The position numbers and the translations under genes were made by a program. A DNA stretch of 64,000 nucleotides from Naumovozyma dairenensis CBS 421 (taxonomy: Eukaryota > Ascomycota > Saccharomycetes > Saccharomycetales > Saccharomycetaceae), in NCBI RefSeq assembly GCF_000227115.2, contig NC_016481.1:1319259-1383258 (forward strand), written 5' to 3'. A model generated the notes under the pieces. It searched no databases, was not told the origin of the DNA, and was given only the letters and a program-made list of their open reading frames with translations. This document shows positions 9,419-19,863 of the stretch, one piece after another; the first letter of the stretch is position 1; each line of letters opens with the position of its first letter.

Positions 9419-10426
9419 CTACGTGGATGTTGGGACTGTCGTCACGAAACGTGCTCCCCAGACATAACATTCTCCATTCAGAGACAAAGTACAGACTAAA
9501 TTATCACGACAATGTATACTGATTATCGGGCTTCCTGAATGGCAGTTATCATTTCCCATTGAGCTATATAATAGTTTTTTGTTTTCGGAATTCCAACAGA
9601 AAAGTTCACCATGTTCATATCCACTGACTACAATGGGTGCCAATGTTTCATCACTTGGATACAAGAAATCTATCCCACAGGAATGTTTTAAAGCACGAGT
9701 TTCTTCCGAAAGCGCCAAGAAGGTTCTTACAACATATCCTCCAATACAATCCCAAATTTTCACGACTCCATCAAATGATTTCACTAACAAATATTTCCCA
9801 TTTTTAGAGAATCTAACTTGAGAAATCGGCACAACCCCATTCTCACTTTTCCAATCTTTATCATAAGTCAATGTTTTCAAACAATGACCGCTTGAACTAT
9901 CAAACAATCTAATTAACCCATCAAATGATCCGGAACTCAATACAGTGGAATCTTCAGGGCAAATATCTACGCTTACTACACTTTCCGAATGAGCCGAGAT
10001 AGTTTTCATCAATATCCCATTCAAAACATCCCATACTTTTATACTTTCATCCATCGAAGATGAATATAACAGGTTCCCCTTCCCATTATAACATAATGAT
10101 ACCACAGGTGCAGTATGTCCAACCAATCGATGCAAGGGACCATAAGTTAGATGTCTTATTTCCAAGGTGAAATCATCCGATGCAGTCGCAATACATTGAT
10201 TATCCGGGGACCAACATAATTCAGATATAGGCTTAGTATGTGATGTCTGCAAGATAGATTCAGTGACTCGTAATTGAACATCATATAGGATAATCGTGGT
10301 GCCTTGACATATGGCTATTTTTTCTCCGTTAGGTGAGAATTTGGCTGATGTGGGGACATCTTCACTGTGTGTAATGCGTAGAGGTATGCTGCCTCGTACT
10401 GTTAGTTCAAATTCAGGCATTGTCAT
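9419..10426 (-). CDS. SWD3: COMPASS subunit Swd3 (WD40 protein)
   Basis: A 335-residue beta-propeller (about 315 in S. cerevisiae Swd3, YBR175W; human WDR5). Repeats end in recognisable WD-type dipeptides, such as SPDNQCIATASDD, LLYSSSMDESIKVWDV, STVLSSGSFDGLIRLFDS and YLLVKSFDGVVKIWD. Swd3 is part of the Set1 COMPASS complex that methylates histone H3 lysine 4. Two possible starts lie two codons apart, 10426 and 10420 (MTMPEF); the first is used here. It is divergent from UMP1. Confidence 0.93.
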   Translation of the reverse strand: MTMPEFELTVRGSIPLRITHSEDVPTSAKFSPNGEKIAICQGTTIILYDVQLRVTESILQTSHTKPISELCWSPDNQCIATASDDFTLEIRHLTYGPLHRLVGHTAPVVSLCYNGKGNLLYSSSMDESIKVWDVLNGILMKTISAHSESVVSVDICPEDSTVLSSGSFDGLIRLFDSSSGHCLKTLTYDKDWKSENGVVPISQVRFSKNGKYLLVKSFDGVVKIWDCIGGYVVRTFLALSEETRALKHSCGIDFLYPSDETLAPIVVSGYEHGELFCWNSENKKLLYSSMGNDNCHSGSPIISIHCRDNLVCTLSLNGECYVWGARFVTTVPTST

Positions 10427-10819
10427 ATTTATATATATCTAGCAGTTAACACATTTTCTTTATTTATAAACTGGTAACCAACTTTTTGGGAAGATTAGGC
10501 TCGAGAAGGGATTCCAAGTGCTCGTTTCATTTATCAAACTTCATCTGTAAAATCTATAAGTTTACATTTTTGTAGTTTGCGGAAAAGCTTCACTGGTGCA
10601 GTTCAGCTTCGGCTTCGTGCTTCGGCTATTTCATTTCGAAAACTAGACCAATTTCTACGGTGGCAAAAAATTAATTAATTAATAAAAACAAAGTATGATA
10701 GATAGATATATATCCTTTTAACACTTATAGTGAGATATGCGCAAAAAAGCTAAAGAGATCTTTAGTTTTTCGATAGAAGAAGAGGTATCTACACAAGCAA
10801 CAAGAACAAAAAAGAAGAA
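10427..10819. other. Divergent promoter region SWD3/UMP1
   Basis: It holds a PACE motif at 10659-10667 and an AT-rich segment near 10670-10715. A short repeat, CTTCGGCTTCGTGCTTCGGCT, spans about 10606-10626. Confidence 0.6.
10659..10667 (+). promoter_or_regulatory. PACE element GGTGGCAAA (Rpn4 site) before UMP1
   Basis: An exact nine-base match to the proteasome-associated control element bound by Rpn4, 153 bases upstream of the UMP1 ATG. In S. cerevisiae proteasome genes, including UMP1, carry this element. Confidence 0.85.
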
Positions 10820-11266
10820 ATGAACGTTGCACCAAAGTCAGATTTCAAATCTACCATTTCCACAGCTGATGGGAAAAAGATCACATCCAACGCCACACAT
10901 GGTGCCTTACCAGACACACTTCGTCTACAGGAAGGTGGTGCTGTCCCAATTTCCTCTGAATTAAATGATAGACATCCATTAGAATCGCGTTTAAAGAACT
11001 GGGATGTAAATGAACACGAAAGAGCACTAGAACAATATCGTCAAATATTCGGGATTGCTGAACCATTAAGACGTGAAATGGAATTGAGTATAGTTGAAAA
11101 GACTGATTTTAATCCGTTGAACTCCAATTCTATGCATCGTGATATTCTACTTAACAAAGATACCAGTGTGGATTGGGAAGATGTGTATCCAGGGGGAAGA
11201 ATGGCATCCGGTATGATGATTGGGAATGATATACATAATCAAATTGAGAGGAAAACCGGTATCTGA
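10820..11266 (+). CDS. UMP1: Proteasome maturation factor Ump1
   Basis: A 148-residue protein, the same length as S. cerevisiae Ump1 (YBR173C). Ump1 is a chaperone that rides inside half-proteasomes, holds back dimerisation until beta subunits are placed, and is the first substrate of the finished 20S particle. The conserved C-terminal half is intact: HPLESRLKNWDVNE, EQYRQIFGIAEPLRREMEL, and the end D-V-Y-P-G-G with IHNQIERKTGI. The upstream PACE site fits co-regulation with proteasome genes. Confidence 0.96.
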   Translation: MNVAPKSDFKSTISTADGKKITSNATHGALPDTLRLQEGGAVPISSELNDRHPLESRLKNWDVNEHERALEQYRQIFGIAEPLRREMELSIVEKTDFNPLNSNSMHRDILLNKDTSVDWEDVYPGGRMASGMMIGNDIHNQIERKTGI

Positions 11267-12010
11267 CTTTTCAGTTATATGCGAATTTTTTCTTCCTAAC
11301 AAGCCATATCATATTACATTCAATATAAAAATATATACATGAAACAATCACCTTTCACCTTTCTACACTTTAGAGTGGGATCATTAAGAACTTTTATACT
11401 ACCATACAAGATATAGAGAAACATTCAGTACAGAAGATAGTCTAGTAAAAGACTTTATCTTCTAACTAAAATTGCCCTATATGAATAGTAAAAACAGCAT
11501 ATATACCTTTACTAGAATGTACTCTGCTAATAATAATGCGAGTTCACGGCAGCTGCCACGGTAAGATTACATTGCACGTTAGTAAATAAAATGGATGGTT
11601 ACATGCTATCCACAATTTCATTTAAAACTACTATAATTTTGACTAGTAACTTGCAGAAACAGCCAATTCATTTTACTCGAGGTCATCAAATCTCCTAGGT
11701 ATATAATATTATCCAGCAAAAACATATAGACGCGTACCCTTAAATTCGTCGCTTTTTCTGGAATCTGGAAAAATCGCGGCAAACGATGAAAAATTTTTCT
11801 GATCTCAAAATCGAATATATCTTGACTTTTTGATGAAACACAAACATTGTTACAAGGATTCTATTCCTACTGTTATCATTATTTATATTCAAAAAGTATA
11901 CCAAACATCTGTTAATAATAAAAGCTATACTTCACTTTTCCTTTCTTTACCCTTTTCCCCAAAAAAATTTATAAAAATCTAAAAATAAAATAAAATAAAA
12001 TCCAACCAAC
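11267..12010. other. Intergenic region, UMP1 3' flank and SMY2/SYH1 promoter
   Basis: No gene is seen in 744 bases. Motifs present are an ACGCGT at 11730-11735, an RRPE-like TGAAAAATTTTTC at 11787-11799, a palindrome GGCAGCTGCC at 11548-11557, and A-rich leader sequence just before the SMY2 start. Confidence 0.55.
11787..11799. promoter_or_regulatory. RRPE-like motif TGAAAAATTTTTC
   Basis: Matches the ribosomal RNA processing element (Stb3 site), 212 bases upstream of the SMY2/SYH1-like start. It is palindromic and AT-rich, so a chance match is possible. Confidence 0.35.
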
Positions 12011-14122
12011 ATGAATTTCGAATCTCAAGGTCAATATGAATCACAAGCTCAGTCTCAACCTCAAACAATCTCTGACCTTGATAGAGATATTAATTTAGAA
12101 ACTCTGAATTACCAACTAAATGACCTTAACTTTCATAAAACAGGAAGTAATGCAGAAGATTTGTTCACTCAGCCGCTCAATAATAACAGTAACAATGAAA
12201 TGGACAGTGCTAATGCAACATCTGCAATATTAGGTAACCGGTTACCACTGAGTAGATCTGCATCTCTGCTAGATTCCATTGGCATTCAGAGAGCATCATC
12301 TCCTTTCACTCCAAAATCTAAAGATGCAGGGTTAACATCTACGCAAAGCGTACTGGGATCGTCAATATTCAATAATTGGCAACACACAGCTGCAGCAACT
12401 ATCCCGGAATCCCAACCATCTAACCAACAGATTCCATTTCTAAGTCGTCAAGATTCCTCTTCGTCATTTAATTATCCTTCACAGCTTGCTAACTTTAAAA
12501 ACCCCCTCAGTTCACAATTTATTGTGGATACAGGATACGTGGATAGCCCGTTGATCCATAGCGCTACTCCATTGACGTCAACATCGCAACAACAATCAAA
12601 CTTATTTGCTCCACAATTGTACACTCCTTCTAGTTCAAACGTAATGCCAATCGTTCTGGAATCGAAATGGAAATATATAGATTCCACAGGAACAGTACAA
12701 GGCCCGTTCAGTACATCAGAAATGGCCAGTTGGAATCAACAAGGTTATTTCCAACCAGTTCTACAAATTTGTAGAGTTGATACATCTCTGGAACCATTAG
12801 GAATTAATGACAAGTTTATTACTCTAGGCGAATTATCTGGCTTAGTCAATGATTTAATAAATCCATTTAATACATTCGATAATTTAGTAGCTCGTATGCC
12901 CATCGATTCACTGTCGAAAAATAACAATAAGGAAGTGGTGAAGCAAGAGGAAAAATTAACTCTTCAGAAAGAGACAATGTCCAAGGTTCTTGAAAAATCA
13001 TTACAAACAAACACCAAATCTAAAACAAAATCGGAAGCGAAAAATAAAGAACCGTCGAAGAATGATAAAGAGATTCAAAAACCAGCCATTTCTGAGTCAG
13101 AAAAATATGCCCAAGCACTATTAGAAAGAGAACATAAAAAGAAACAAAATAAAGCTGACATGGTTGCTAAACAATTATTAGCAGAGGAAGAAAAGAGGAA
13201 ACAGAAGCAAAAGGCTGATCAGGAGCGGAAAAAGGATACTCAATTATTTTCTGCAGATCACAAGAACAATACTGATCAACAAAAGGAAAAAGTAATCCGT
13301 GCGACAGTCAATGGATCTGGGGAAGAGGATATTAAGAATCAGTCTTTGAATAAATGGTCTACTACGGCTACCACGACGAATCTAAAAAAAACTAATGACT
13401 TAACTTCATCTACTCCGGTGGAAGAAAAAATCCATTCTACTACTACTTCCGCTCAACCAAAAATTAACTCAGAGTCACTAGAAAGCCTTCCAAGTAAATC
13501 ACAATCTAAGAACGAAAAACCTGAAACCGAAGAATTTGATGTAAGCTTCATTGAAGAACAAAAGAAAATTTGGGAATCTGTTAGACGTACTAGCAAACCT
13601 TCAAAAAATACAACGAAAGCCAGCAGTATCAATAATGCATGGACTACAGTCACATCTAAGGCTAAACCTACCTCAACAAAAGCACAATCAACTATTAATA
13701 AACCAACGATTGGCTCTTTCACAGTTAATCCAAATTTGAAAGCGAAAACAGTCGTTAGCGCTGCCAGTCCAGCAGCATCCAATGGAATCAATCCCGGAAT
13801 TTCACCTCGTCAAGAATTCTTAAAATGGTGTAAATCTCAAATGAAATTGAATCAAGGAATTACCTCCAATACAGTATTAGAATTATTATTGAGTTTACCT
13901 TCAGGTCAAGAATCTAAAGAATTGATCGCAGAGACTATATATGCGAATAGTGCAGTTATGGATGGTAATAGATTTGCCACTGAATTCATCAAGAGACGTA
14001 ATGAATGCGAGAAGCATCATCATGAGGATCCTTTGAGTTGGAACGAAGCTTTGGCGTTATCTGGGAACGATGATTCCGATTGGGAATTTCAAACTGTGAA
14101 AAAGAAAGGTAGAAAACATTAG
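12011..14122 (+). CDS. SMY2/SYH1: GYF-domain protein Smy2/Syh1
   Basis: A 703-residue protein with a GYF domain at about residues 218-270: W220-K-Y-I-D, then G-P-F, M-x-x-W and Q-G-Y-F. This domain binds proline-rich PPGPhi motifs. The middle (about 300-420) is a highly charged Lys/Glu/Gln-rich helix region, and the C-terminal ~120 residues (SPRQEFLKWCKSQMKLNQGI ... DDSDWEFQTVKKKGRKH) resemble the conserved tail of the family. Smy2 (YBR172C, 740 residues) and Syh1 (YPL105C) are ohnologs that work in COPII traffic and mRNA regulation. Flanking UMP1 and SEC66 put it on the SMY2 track, but the merged gene order prevents certain assignment. Confidence 0.9.
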   Translation: MNFESQGQYESQAQSQPQTISDLDRDINLETLNYQLNDLNFHKTGSNAEDLFTQPLNNNSNNEMDSANATSAILGNRLPLSRSASLLDSIGIQRASSPFTPKSKDAGLTSTQSVLGSSIFNNWQHTAAATIPESQPSNQQIPFLSRQDSSSSFNYPSQLANFKNPLSSQFIVDTGYVDSPLIHSATPLTSTSQQQSNLFAPQLYTPSSSNVMPIVLESKWKYIDSTGTVQGPFSTSEMASWNQQGYFQPVLQICRVDTSLEPLGINDKFITLGELSGLVNDLINPFNTFDNLVARMPIDSLSKNNNKEVVKQEEKLTLQKETMSKVLEKSLQTNTKSKTKSEAKNKEPSKNDKEIQKPAISESEKYAQALLEREHKKKQNKADMVAKQLLAEEEKRKQKQKADQERKKDTQLFSADHKNNTDQQKEKVIRATVNGSGEEDIKNQSLNKWSTTATTTNLKKTNDLTSSTPVEEKIHSTTTSAQPKINSESLESLPSKSQSKNEKPETEEFDVSFIEEQKKIWESVRRTSKPSKNTTKASSINNAWTTVTSKAKPTSTKAQSTINKPTIGSFTVNPNLKAKTVVSAASPAASNGINPGISPRQEFLKWCKSQMKLNQGITSNTVLELLLSLPSGQESKELIAETIYANSAVMDGNRFATEFIKRRNECEKHHHEDPLSWNEALALSGNDDSDWEFQTVKKKGRKH

Positions 14123-14380
14123 AAAACTTTTGTAACTAAACTATATAACAAAGAATATATATCATTCGTCGACGGATGATTTTAATGACTTATTTATTAA
14201 CCAAATTATACGCCACCTCACAAACTTTTATTAAGGTAACTTTTTGCATATATACTATGTGTTTTGATGAGACATTTTTTTAATCTTAAAGGTGAAAGGA
14301 TCTATTCAATACTATGCTGTTTAAAAAAAAATCACTACAATACATTAATATTATTATGAAAAATAGGTATATTCGTATCA

Positions 14381-15049
14381 CTACTTAATTAACATACCGT
14401 TATCATCTAATTTCAAGTCCCATTCCTTGATAGAGACTTCTTTACGTTTAATAATAGCATCAAAACGTCTTTGCATAGCTTGGTTAAAGCAAATTTCTCT
14501 TGCATTTCCAACAAACAATTGAACCCACCCCGGTTGCAAAGCTTCAGCTTCTTGTATACAATCTTTAAATTCCACTTCCATCAACTTCATTTCATTTTGG
14601 AAACGTTGCCAATATTCTTCCCCGACGGACCCATTCTTATAAATCAATTCAATTTGTGGTTCTAGTTCTTTCATCTTCAAAGAACGTCTGATTGCCTCAG
14701 CACCTCTATTCAAAAGAGCAGCTTTGATGACTTTTTCATGAACATCATCCATTGATTTGATTTCAAAATATAAATCCCTAGCGTCATTTTCATCAAAAAT
14801 GGATGGTAATTCGGTACGTTTCTTAAGTTGGCTCTTCTTGTATTGAGATGCAAATAATAATAAGGAAATCAATAATATAGCACTGTATATTATCGGAGTA
14901 TAGAATGAGACGTTTTTTAATATTTCCTCCATTTCTGGTTCTTGATTAAATTGTGTCCCGTTGAAATTCGTTCCATTTGTGTTGTTAGTGTAGGTACCAT
15001 TGGAAGTAGTGTTGAAGGCGTCTTCAAAGGTTTCGTTAAAGGAAGACAT
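14381..15049 (-). CDS. SEC66: Sec63 complex subunit Sec66 (Sec71)
   Basis: A 222-residue type III membrane protein (206 in S. cerevisiae Sec66, YBR171W). The N-terminal ~48 residues face the ER lumen and carry several N-glycosylation sequons (NET, NTT, NGT, NNT, NVS); one membrane helix follows (about 51-68), then a cytosolic helical domain with the family segment QPGWVQLFVGNAREICFNQAM. With Sec62, Sec63 and Sec72 it supports post-translational protein translocation into the ER. It is divergent from NPL4, as in S. cerevisiae. The Asn/Thr-rich lumenal tail is a little longer than in S. cerevisiae. Confidence 0.95.
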   Translation of the reverse strand: MSSFNETFEDAFNTTSNGTYTNNTNGTNFNGTQFNQEPEMEEILKNVSFYTPIIYSAILLISLLLFASQYKKSQLKKRTELPSIFDENDARDLYFEIKSMDDVHEKVIKAALLNRGAEAIRRSLKMKELEPQIELIYKNGSVGEEYWQRFQNEMKLMEVEFKDCIQEAEALQPGWVQLFVGNAREICFNQAMQRRFDAIIKRKEVSIKEWDLKLDDNGMLIK

Positions 15050-15390
15050 TTTTTACGATTCTCGTAATAAATGTGATTCGATTACCTTGGTGGATATGCT
15101 TATTTATAAGAAAAGGCAGGTATGTAACCTTAGAATAAACAATTGACAATGTTTAGTTCTTTAACGATGAAGTGTTGTAAAGTTACGTATTTTCTAAGAA
15201 TTTTTCCATACTCATAGTTTTTTTTTAAAGCGACTCGCTACGTATTTTATACGTAGATGAATATTACTTGGAAGAGAAGTGGACTTTGAAGTGGCAAATT
15301 CGGATATATGATCAAGAAGGGTTTGTATCTTAGATAATTAATCAATCGATCAACTAATCAATCAAGAAATCCAATACCAATATTCTATAT
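15050..15390. other. Divergent promoter region SEC66/NPL4
   Basis: A 341-base stretch with a PACE-like site at 15290-15298 near NPL4, and a short palindrome TACGTATTTTATACGTA near 15239-15255. Confidence 0.6.
15290..15298 (+). promoter_or_regulatory. PACE-like element AGTGGCAAA before NPL4
   Basis: One base differs from GGTGGCAAA at the first position; the core GTGGCAAA is exact. It lies 93 bases before the NPL4 ATG. Rpn4 control of NPL4 is plausible because Npl4 delivers substrates to the proteasome. Confidence 0.6.
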
Positions 15391-17154
15391 ATGTTAATTA
15401 GATTTAGAACGAAAGATGGGATGCAAAGAATTCCCTGTGAACCAACTGATTTATTTGGTACCTTAATGGACAAATTATTACCACATCTAAATCCCCGTGC
15501 AGATATCCAGTCATTTACTGTAGACGATAAACCTGGCTTATCTGGTAATCCAGTTTCTGAATTACTCAATCGTGATGTTACAGATTTAGGATTGAAGCAT
15601 GGTGATATAGTTTATGTTAATTATAAAGAGAAGCAAGATGGTATTGCAGATGCAAATGGAAATGACAGTATGAAATCCTACCAATCGGGGAGTGTTAAAC
15701 TTAATGGTGAAACTGTATCTATCCCTACAATGGAGAAGAAAAGTATCACGAAAGAGCTTCCAATTGATGAAGAACTGGAGAAAGAAGATGGTTTAATTCC
15801 TCGACAGAGATCCTCCCTTTGTAAACATGGTGATAAGGGGATGTGCGAATATTGTTCGCCCTTACCACCTTGGGATAAAGAGTACCATGAGAAAAATAAC
15901 ATTAAGCACATTTCATTTCATTCCTACCTAAAGAAATTGAATCAAGCCACTAATAAGAAAGAATCAGGTAGTTCTTATATAGCGCCTTTAAGTCAACCCA
16001 ACTTTAAAATTGACAAACATTGTTCCAATGGACACGAACCATGGCCACATGGAATTTGTTCGAAATGTCAACCTTCAGCAATCACATTAGAACAACAGTC
16101 ATTTAGGATGGTTGATCATGTGGAATTCCAGAAAAGTTCATTAATTAATGAATTCATTGAATCCTGGAGATACACTGGTATGCAAAGGTTTGCCTTTATG
16201 TATGGTAGCTATGAAAAATACGATTCAACACCGTTAGGTATTAAAGCTATTATAGAAGCCATTTATGAACCACCACAACATGACGAACAAGATGGATTAA
16301 CTCTCGATATAGAACAAACCAGACAAGAGATGGATGAAATCGATAAATTGGCTAAAACGATGGGACTTTCTCGTGTTGGTGTGATTTTCACAGACTTAAC
16401 AGATGCAGGTAATGGTGATGGTTCTGTTTTCTGTAAAAGGCATAAGGATTCCTTTTTCCTTTCATCGTTAGAAGTAATAATGGCTGCGAAGTACCAAAAG
16501 AGACATCCTAATGTTAGTAAATATAGTGAACAAGGTATATTTTCATCCAAATTCGTTACGTGTGTAGTCAGTGGTAATACAGAAGGGGAAATTGATATAT
16601 CCAGTTACCAAGTTTCTACAGCAGCAGAGGCTCTAGTTGATGCTACCATGATCAGTGGATCTACACATCCATCAATGGCCTACATTAATGAAACTACAAA
16701 CGATAGATATGTCCCTGAAATATTTTATATGAAGAAGAATGAATATGGATTAACTGTTAAAGAAAATGCAAAACCTGCTTTCCCCGTGGACTACCTATTA
16801 GTTTCATTGACCCATGGATTCCCCATAGATGATACCGTCAGTGGGAAATTCAGAACAATTCAAGGATTCCCATGGGCTAATAGACAATCTATGGGACAAT
16901 CGCAAGATTATCAAGAGTTGAAGAAATATATATATCAATCTGCAATTGCCGGCGATTTCAATGTCTTGCATGATAGGATATCCAATTTCCATTTCCTATT
17001 GTATGTACATACGTTACAAATCTTATCTGAAGATGAATGGGCATTGCTGGTAATAGCAGCATCGAGCAAGACTGAGTTTGAAGAGCCATTGTTACAATTA
17101 GTATCTACTGCGGGATGGCAAACATTAGTGATGATTTTACAAGAGAGCTCATAG
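15391..17154 (+). CDS. NPL4: Cdc48 cofactor Npl4
   Basis: A 587-residue protein (580 in S. cerevisiae, YBR170C). Domains in order: an N-terminal ubiquitin-like UBX-type domain (about 1-80), a zinc-binding region with Cys144 (CKHGDKGMCEYC) and a second cluster from Cys211 (CSNGHEPWPHGICSKC), then a catalytically dead MPN domain and the C-terminal Npl4 domain (from about 240). With Ufd1 it guides polyubiquitinated proteins to the Cdc48 ATPase for unfolding, in ER-associated degradation and chromatin extraction. The upstream PACE-like site suggests co-regulation with the proteasome. Confidence 0.97.
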   Translation: MLIRFRTKDGMQRIPCEPTDLFGTLMDKLLPHLNPRADIQSFTVDDKPGLSGNPVSELLNRDVTDLGLKHGDIVYVNYKEKQDGIADANGNDSMKSYQSGSVKLNGETVSIPTMEKKSITKELPIDEELEKEDGLIPRQRSSLCKHGDKGMCEYCSPLPPWDKEYHEKNNIKHISFHSYLKKLNQATNKKESGSSYIAPLSQPNFKIDKHCSNGHEPWPHGICSKCQPSAITLEQQSFRMVDHVEFQKSSLINEFIESWRYTGMQRFAFMYGSYEKYDSTPLGIKAIIEAIYEPPQHDEQDGLTLDIEQTRQEMDEIDKLAKTMGLSRVGVIFTDLTDAGNGDGSVFCKRHKDSFFLSSLEVIMAAKYQKRHPNVSKYSEQGIFSSKFVTCVVSGNTEGEIDISSYQVSTAAEALVDATMISGSTHPSMAYINETTNDRYVPEIFYMKKNEYGLTVKENAKPAFPVDYLLVSLTHGFPIDDTVSGKFRTIQGFPWANRQSMGQSQDYQELKKYIYQSAIAGDFNVLHDRISNFHFLLYVHTLQILSEDEWALLVIAASSKTEFEEPLLQLVSTAGWQTLVMILQESS

Positions 17155-17156
17155 AG

Positions 17157-17183
17157 ATCATCATCATCATCATCATCATCATC
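17157..17183. repeat. (ATC)n microsatellite
   Basis: About nine consecutive ATC units directly after the NPL4 stop codon. Confidence 0.9.
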
Positions 17184-17204
17184 CAGCAGTTATTGTTGTT
17201 CGAA

Positions 17205-17222
17205 GAAGTTTCTAGAAGGTTC
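17205..17222. promoter_or_regulatory. Perfect four-unit heat-shock element
   Basis: GAA at 17205, TTC at 17210, GAA at 17215 and TTC at 17220 alternate with exact two-base gaps, the canonical Hsf1 site. It is about 296 bases upstream of the Hsp110 gene SSE and only 51 bases after the NPL4 stop. Confidence 0.85.
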
Positions 17223-17517
17223 TCTCCTCGTTCCTCGCTCCACTTATTGCGCGCGCGAGTTTTCAATTTGACGGCTCTTCTAGTCTATATAATATATCCC
17301 TTAAAATAACACACATATAGTTTCTTTATATAGACCCTGAAAATCTCATATAGTCTGATTCATCAGTAGTCTTTATAGATCCACAAACAATCTCTCAATT
17401 TGATACACATTGTTGAAATCGAGTAGACTATTTATTTGTTAAGTATTTATATTGCAAAATACTCGAAGAAATAAATAATTTCACGTTTTAATACTATATT
17501 AAGAAAAAACAGCAAAT

Positions 17518-19644
17518 ATGAGCACACCATTTGGCTTAGATTTTGGTAATTCCACTTCTGTTCTAGCAGTTGCTAAGAATGGTGGTATTGATATTGTCGT
17601 TAATGAAGTCTCCAACCGTTCTACTCCCTCGCTGGTCGGTTTTGGTCCCAAGAATAGATATCTAGGTGAAACTGCCAAGACCAAAGAAACTTCAAACATT
17701 AAAAACACAGTAGGTAATTTGAAAAGAATCATTGGTTTGAATTATGATGAACATGACCACGATTTTAAAGAAGAAGCTAAGTTTGCTACCTCCAAGTTAG
17801 TTAAGTTAGATGATGGGAAAGTTGGTGCCCAAGTGACATTAGCTGATGAAAGGAAGACTTTTTCTGCTGTTCAATTGTCGGGTATGCTTTTCAAAAAAAT
17901 GAAAAACACGGTTGAAACTGAAATCAAATCACCAATTACTGACGTTTGTATTGCTGTTCCTGTTTGGTACTCTGAAGAACAACGTTATAGCGTTGCAGAT
18001 GCTGCAAGAGTGGCTAACATGAATCCTGTCAGAATTGTTAATGATGTTACCGCAGCTGGTGTCTCATATGGTGTCTTTAAGACTGATTTACCTGAAGGTG
18101 ATGCTAAACCAAGAATTGTCGCCTTTGTCGATATTGGCCATTCCGATTATACTTGTTCCATTATGGCTTTCAAAAAAGGTGAAATGAAAGTCTTAGCGAC
18201 CGCATACGATAAACATTTTGGTGGTAGAGATTTCGATCGTGCAATTACTGAACGATTAGCCGATGAATTTTTAACTAAATATAAGATTGATATTAGATCA
18301 AATCCAAAGGCTTACAACAGAATCTTAGCGGCATCTGAAAAATTAAAGAAGGTCTTATCTGCTAACACAACAGCACCAATTTCTGTGGAGTCTGTCATGG
18401 ATGATATTGATGTGACCTCTCAAATGACTCGTGAGGAACTTGAAGAATTAGTTCAACCATTATTGAAACGTGTTACCGTTCCAATTTTACATGCTTTGAA
18501 GCAAGCTAAATTGAAAGCTGAAGATATCGACTTTGTTGAAATTATCGGTGGTACTACACGTATTCCAACTTTAAAGAAATCAATTTCTGATGCATTTGGA
18601 AAACCATTATCTTCGACCTTAAATCAAGATGAAGCCATTGCTAAAGGTGCCGCATTTATTTGTGCCATCCATTCCCCAACTATTAGAGTCAGACCATTCA
18701 AATTCGAGGATATTCATCCAAATTCTGTTACGTACACTTGGGATCAACAAGTAGAAGATGAAGATCGTTTAGAAGTGTTCCCATCGAATTCCACTTTCCC
18801 ATCCACCAAAATGATCACGTTATATCGTACCGATAACTTTACGATGGGTGCAGAATACACTGATGTGAAACAAATCCCAAGTAAACATATTTCCAAAGAC
18901 ATCGCCAGCTGGGAAATTACCGGTGTTAAAGTACCCGAGGGACAAGATTCCATCCCAGTTAAGATGAAATTAAGATGTGATCCTTCCGGCTTCCATACCA
19001 TTGAAGATGCTTACACTTTGGAAGATATTATTGTTAAAGAAGCTATCCCATTACCAGATGATGCTCCTGAAGATGCTGAAGTACAGTACAAAGAAGTTAA
19101 GAAGACCGTAAAGAAAGATAACTTGAAAATTGAAGCACATACATTTAGTCTTGATGAAGCTAAATTGAATGAATTAATCGAAGCAGAGAATGATATGTTT
19201 GCTCAAGATAAATTGGTCGCAGAAACTGAAGATCGTAAGAATGCATTAGAGGAATATATTTATACTTTACGTTCTAAATTAGAAGGTGATTACTCTGAAT
19301 TTGCCTCTGATGAAGAAAAGGAAAAACTAACAGATATGCTAATGAAAACTGAAGATTGGCTATATGATGAAGGTGATGATTCTACTAAAGCTAAATATAT
19401 TGCTAAATATGAAGAATTAGCATCCTTAGGAAACATAATTAAGGGAAGATATATGGCCAATGAAGAAGAAAAAAGACAAGCATTAAGAGCTAAAGAAGAA
19501 GCAGCAAAAGCTGCTGAAATGGCTGGAAAAATGGCCGCAGAAAGAGAAGCTAAAGCTAAAGCTGATGCTGAAGCGGGAAAAAAGGATAGTCCAAAAGAGC
19601 CACAACAAGAAGTAGATGCAGATGGTGATATTGATCTTGATTAG
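17518..19644 (+). CDS. SSE1/SSE2: Hsp110 chaperone / Hsp70 nucleotide exchange factor
   Basis: A 708-residue Hsp110 (693 in S. cerevisiae Sse1 and Sse2). The Hsp70-like ATPase domain is at the N-terminus ([26 protein letters not shown], and [13 protein letters not shown] near residue 340), followed by a beta domain with an acidic insertion and a long helical domain; the tail is Ala/Lys/Glu-rich and ends in D-I-D-L-D. Sse proteins release ADP from cytosolic Ssa Hsp70 and hold unfolded clients. Neighbours NPL4 and PEX32 put it on the YBR169C (SSE2) track; the other ohnolog is YPL106C (SSE1). A strong HSE upstream predicts heat induction. Confidence 0.96.
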   Translation: MSTPFGLDFGNSTSVLAVAKNGGIDIVVNEVSNRSTPSLVGFGPKNRYLGETAKTKETSNIKNTVGNLKRIIGLNYDEHDHDFKEEAKFATSKLVKLDDGKVGAQVTLADERKTFSAVQLSGMLFKKMKNTVETEIKSPITDVCIAVPVWYSEEQRYSVADAARVANMNPVRIVNDVTAAGVSYGVFKTDLPEGDAKPRIVAFVDIGHSDYTCSIMAFKKGEMKVLATAYDKHFGGRDFDRAITERLADEFLTKYKIDIRSNPKAYNRILAASEKLKKVLSANTTAPISVESVMDDIDVTSQMTREELEELVQPLLKRVTVPILHALKQAKLKAEDIDFVEIIGGTTRIPTLKKSISDAFGKPLSSTLNQDEAIAKGAAFICAIHSPTIRVRPFKFEDIHPNSVTYTWDQQVEDEDRLEVFPSNSTFPSTKMITLYRTDNFTMGAEYTDVKQIPSKHISKDIASWEITGVKVPEGQDSIPVKMKLRCDPSGFHTIEDAYTLEDIIVKEAIPLPDDAPEDAEVQYKEVKKTVKKDNLKIEAHTFSLDEAKLNELIEAENDMFAQDKLVAETEDRKNALEEYIYTLRSKLEGDYSEFASDEEKEKLTDMLMKTEDWLYDEGDDSTKAKYIAKYEELASLGNIIKGRYMANEEEKRQALRAKEEAAKAAEMAGKMAAEREAKAKADAEAGKKDSPKEPQQEVDADGDIDLD

Positions 19645-19863
19645 CCGTCCAAAGGAGCGTCAAAAGGTCGATACTCCAAATGTACACAAATTCAAAAATC
19701 AAGAAACAATAACTTGAAGACGTAATCTTCAAAACATAACACATTATACTATACTGATTAATCATTCTAAAAGATACGAATATTATTATTAATATTATAG
19801 ATGTATATATTTCCTACGTAGTACAATATAGTCTAGATAATTTAATACTATGTAAGAATATAT

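Larger units (their letters stand above)
17155..17517. other. Intergenic region, NPL4 3' flank and SSE promoter
   Basis: A 363-base stretch beginning with an (ATC)n microsatellite at about 17157-17183, followed at once by a four-unit heat-shock element at 17205-17222. Confidence 0.6.

Noticed and set aside
11548..11557. Palindrome GGCAGCTGCC in the UMP1-SMY2 spacer
   Set aside because: No matching regulator that I can name; kept only as a note in the intergenic entry.
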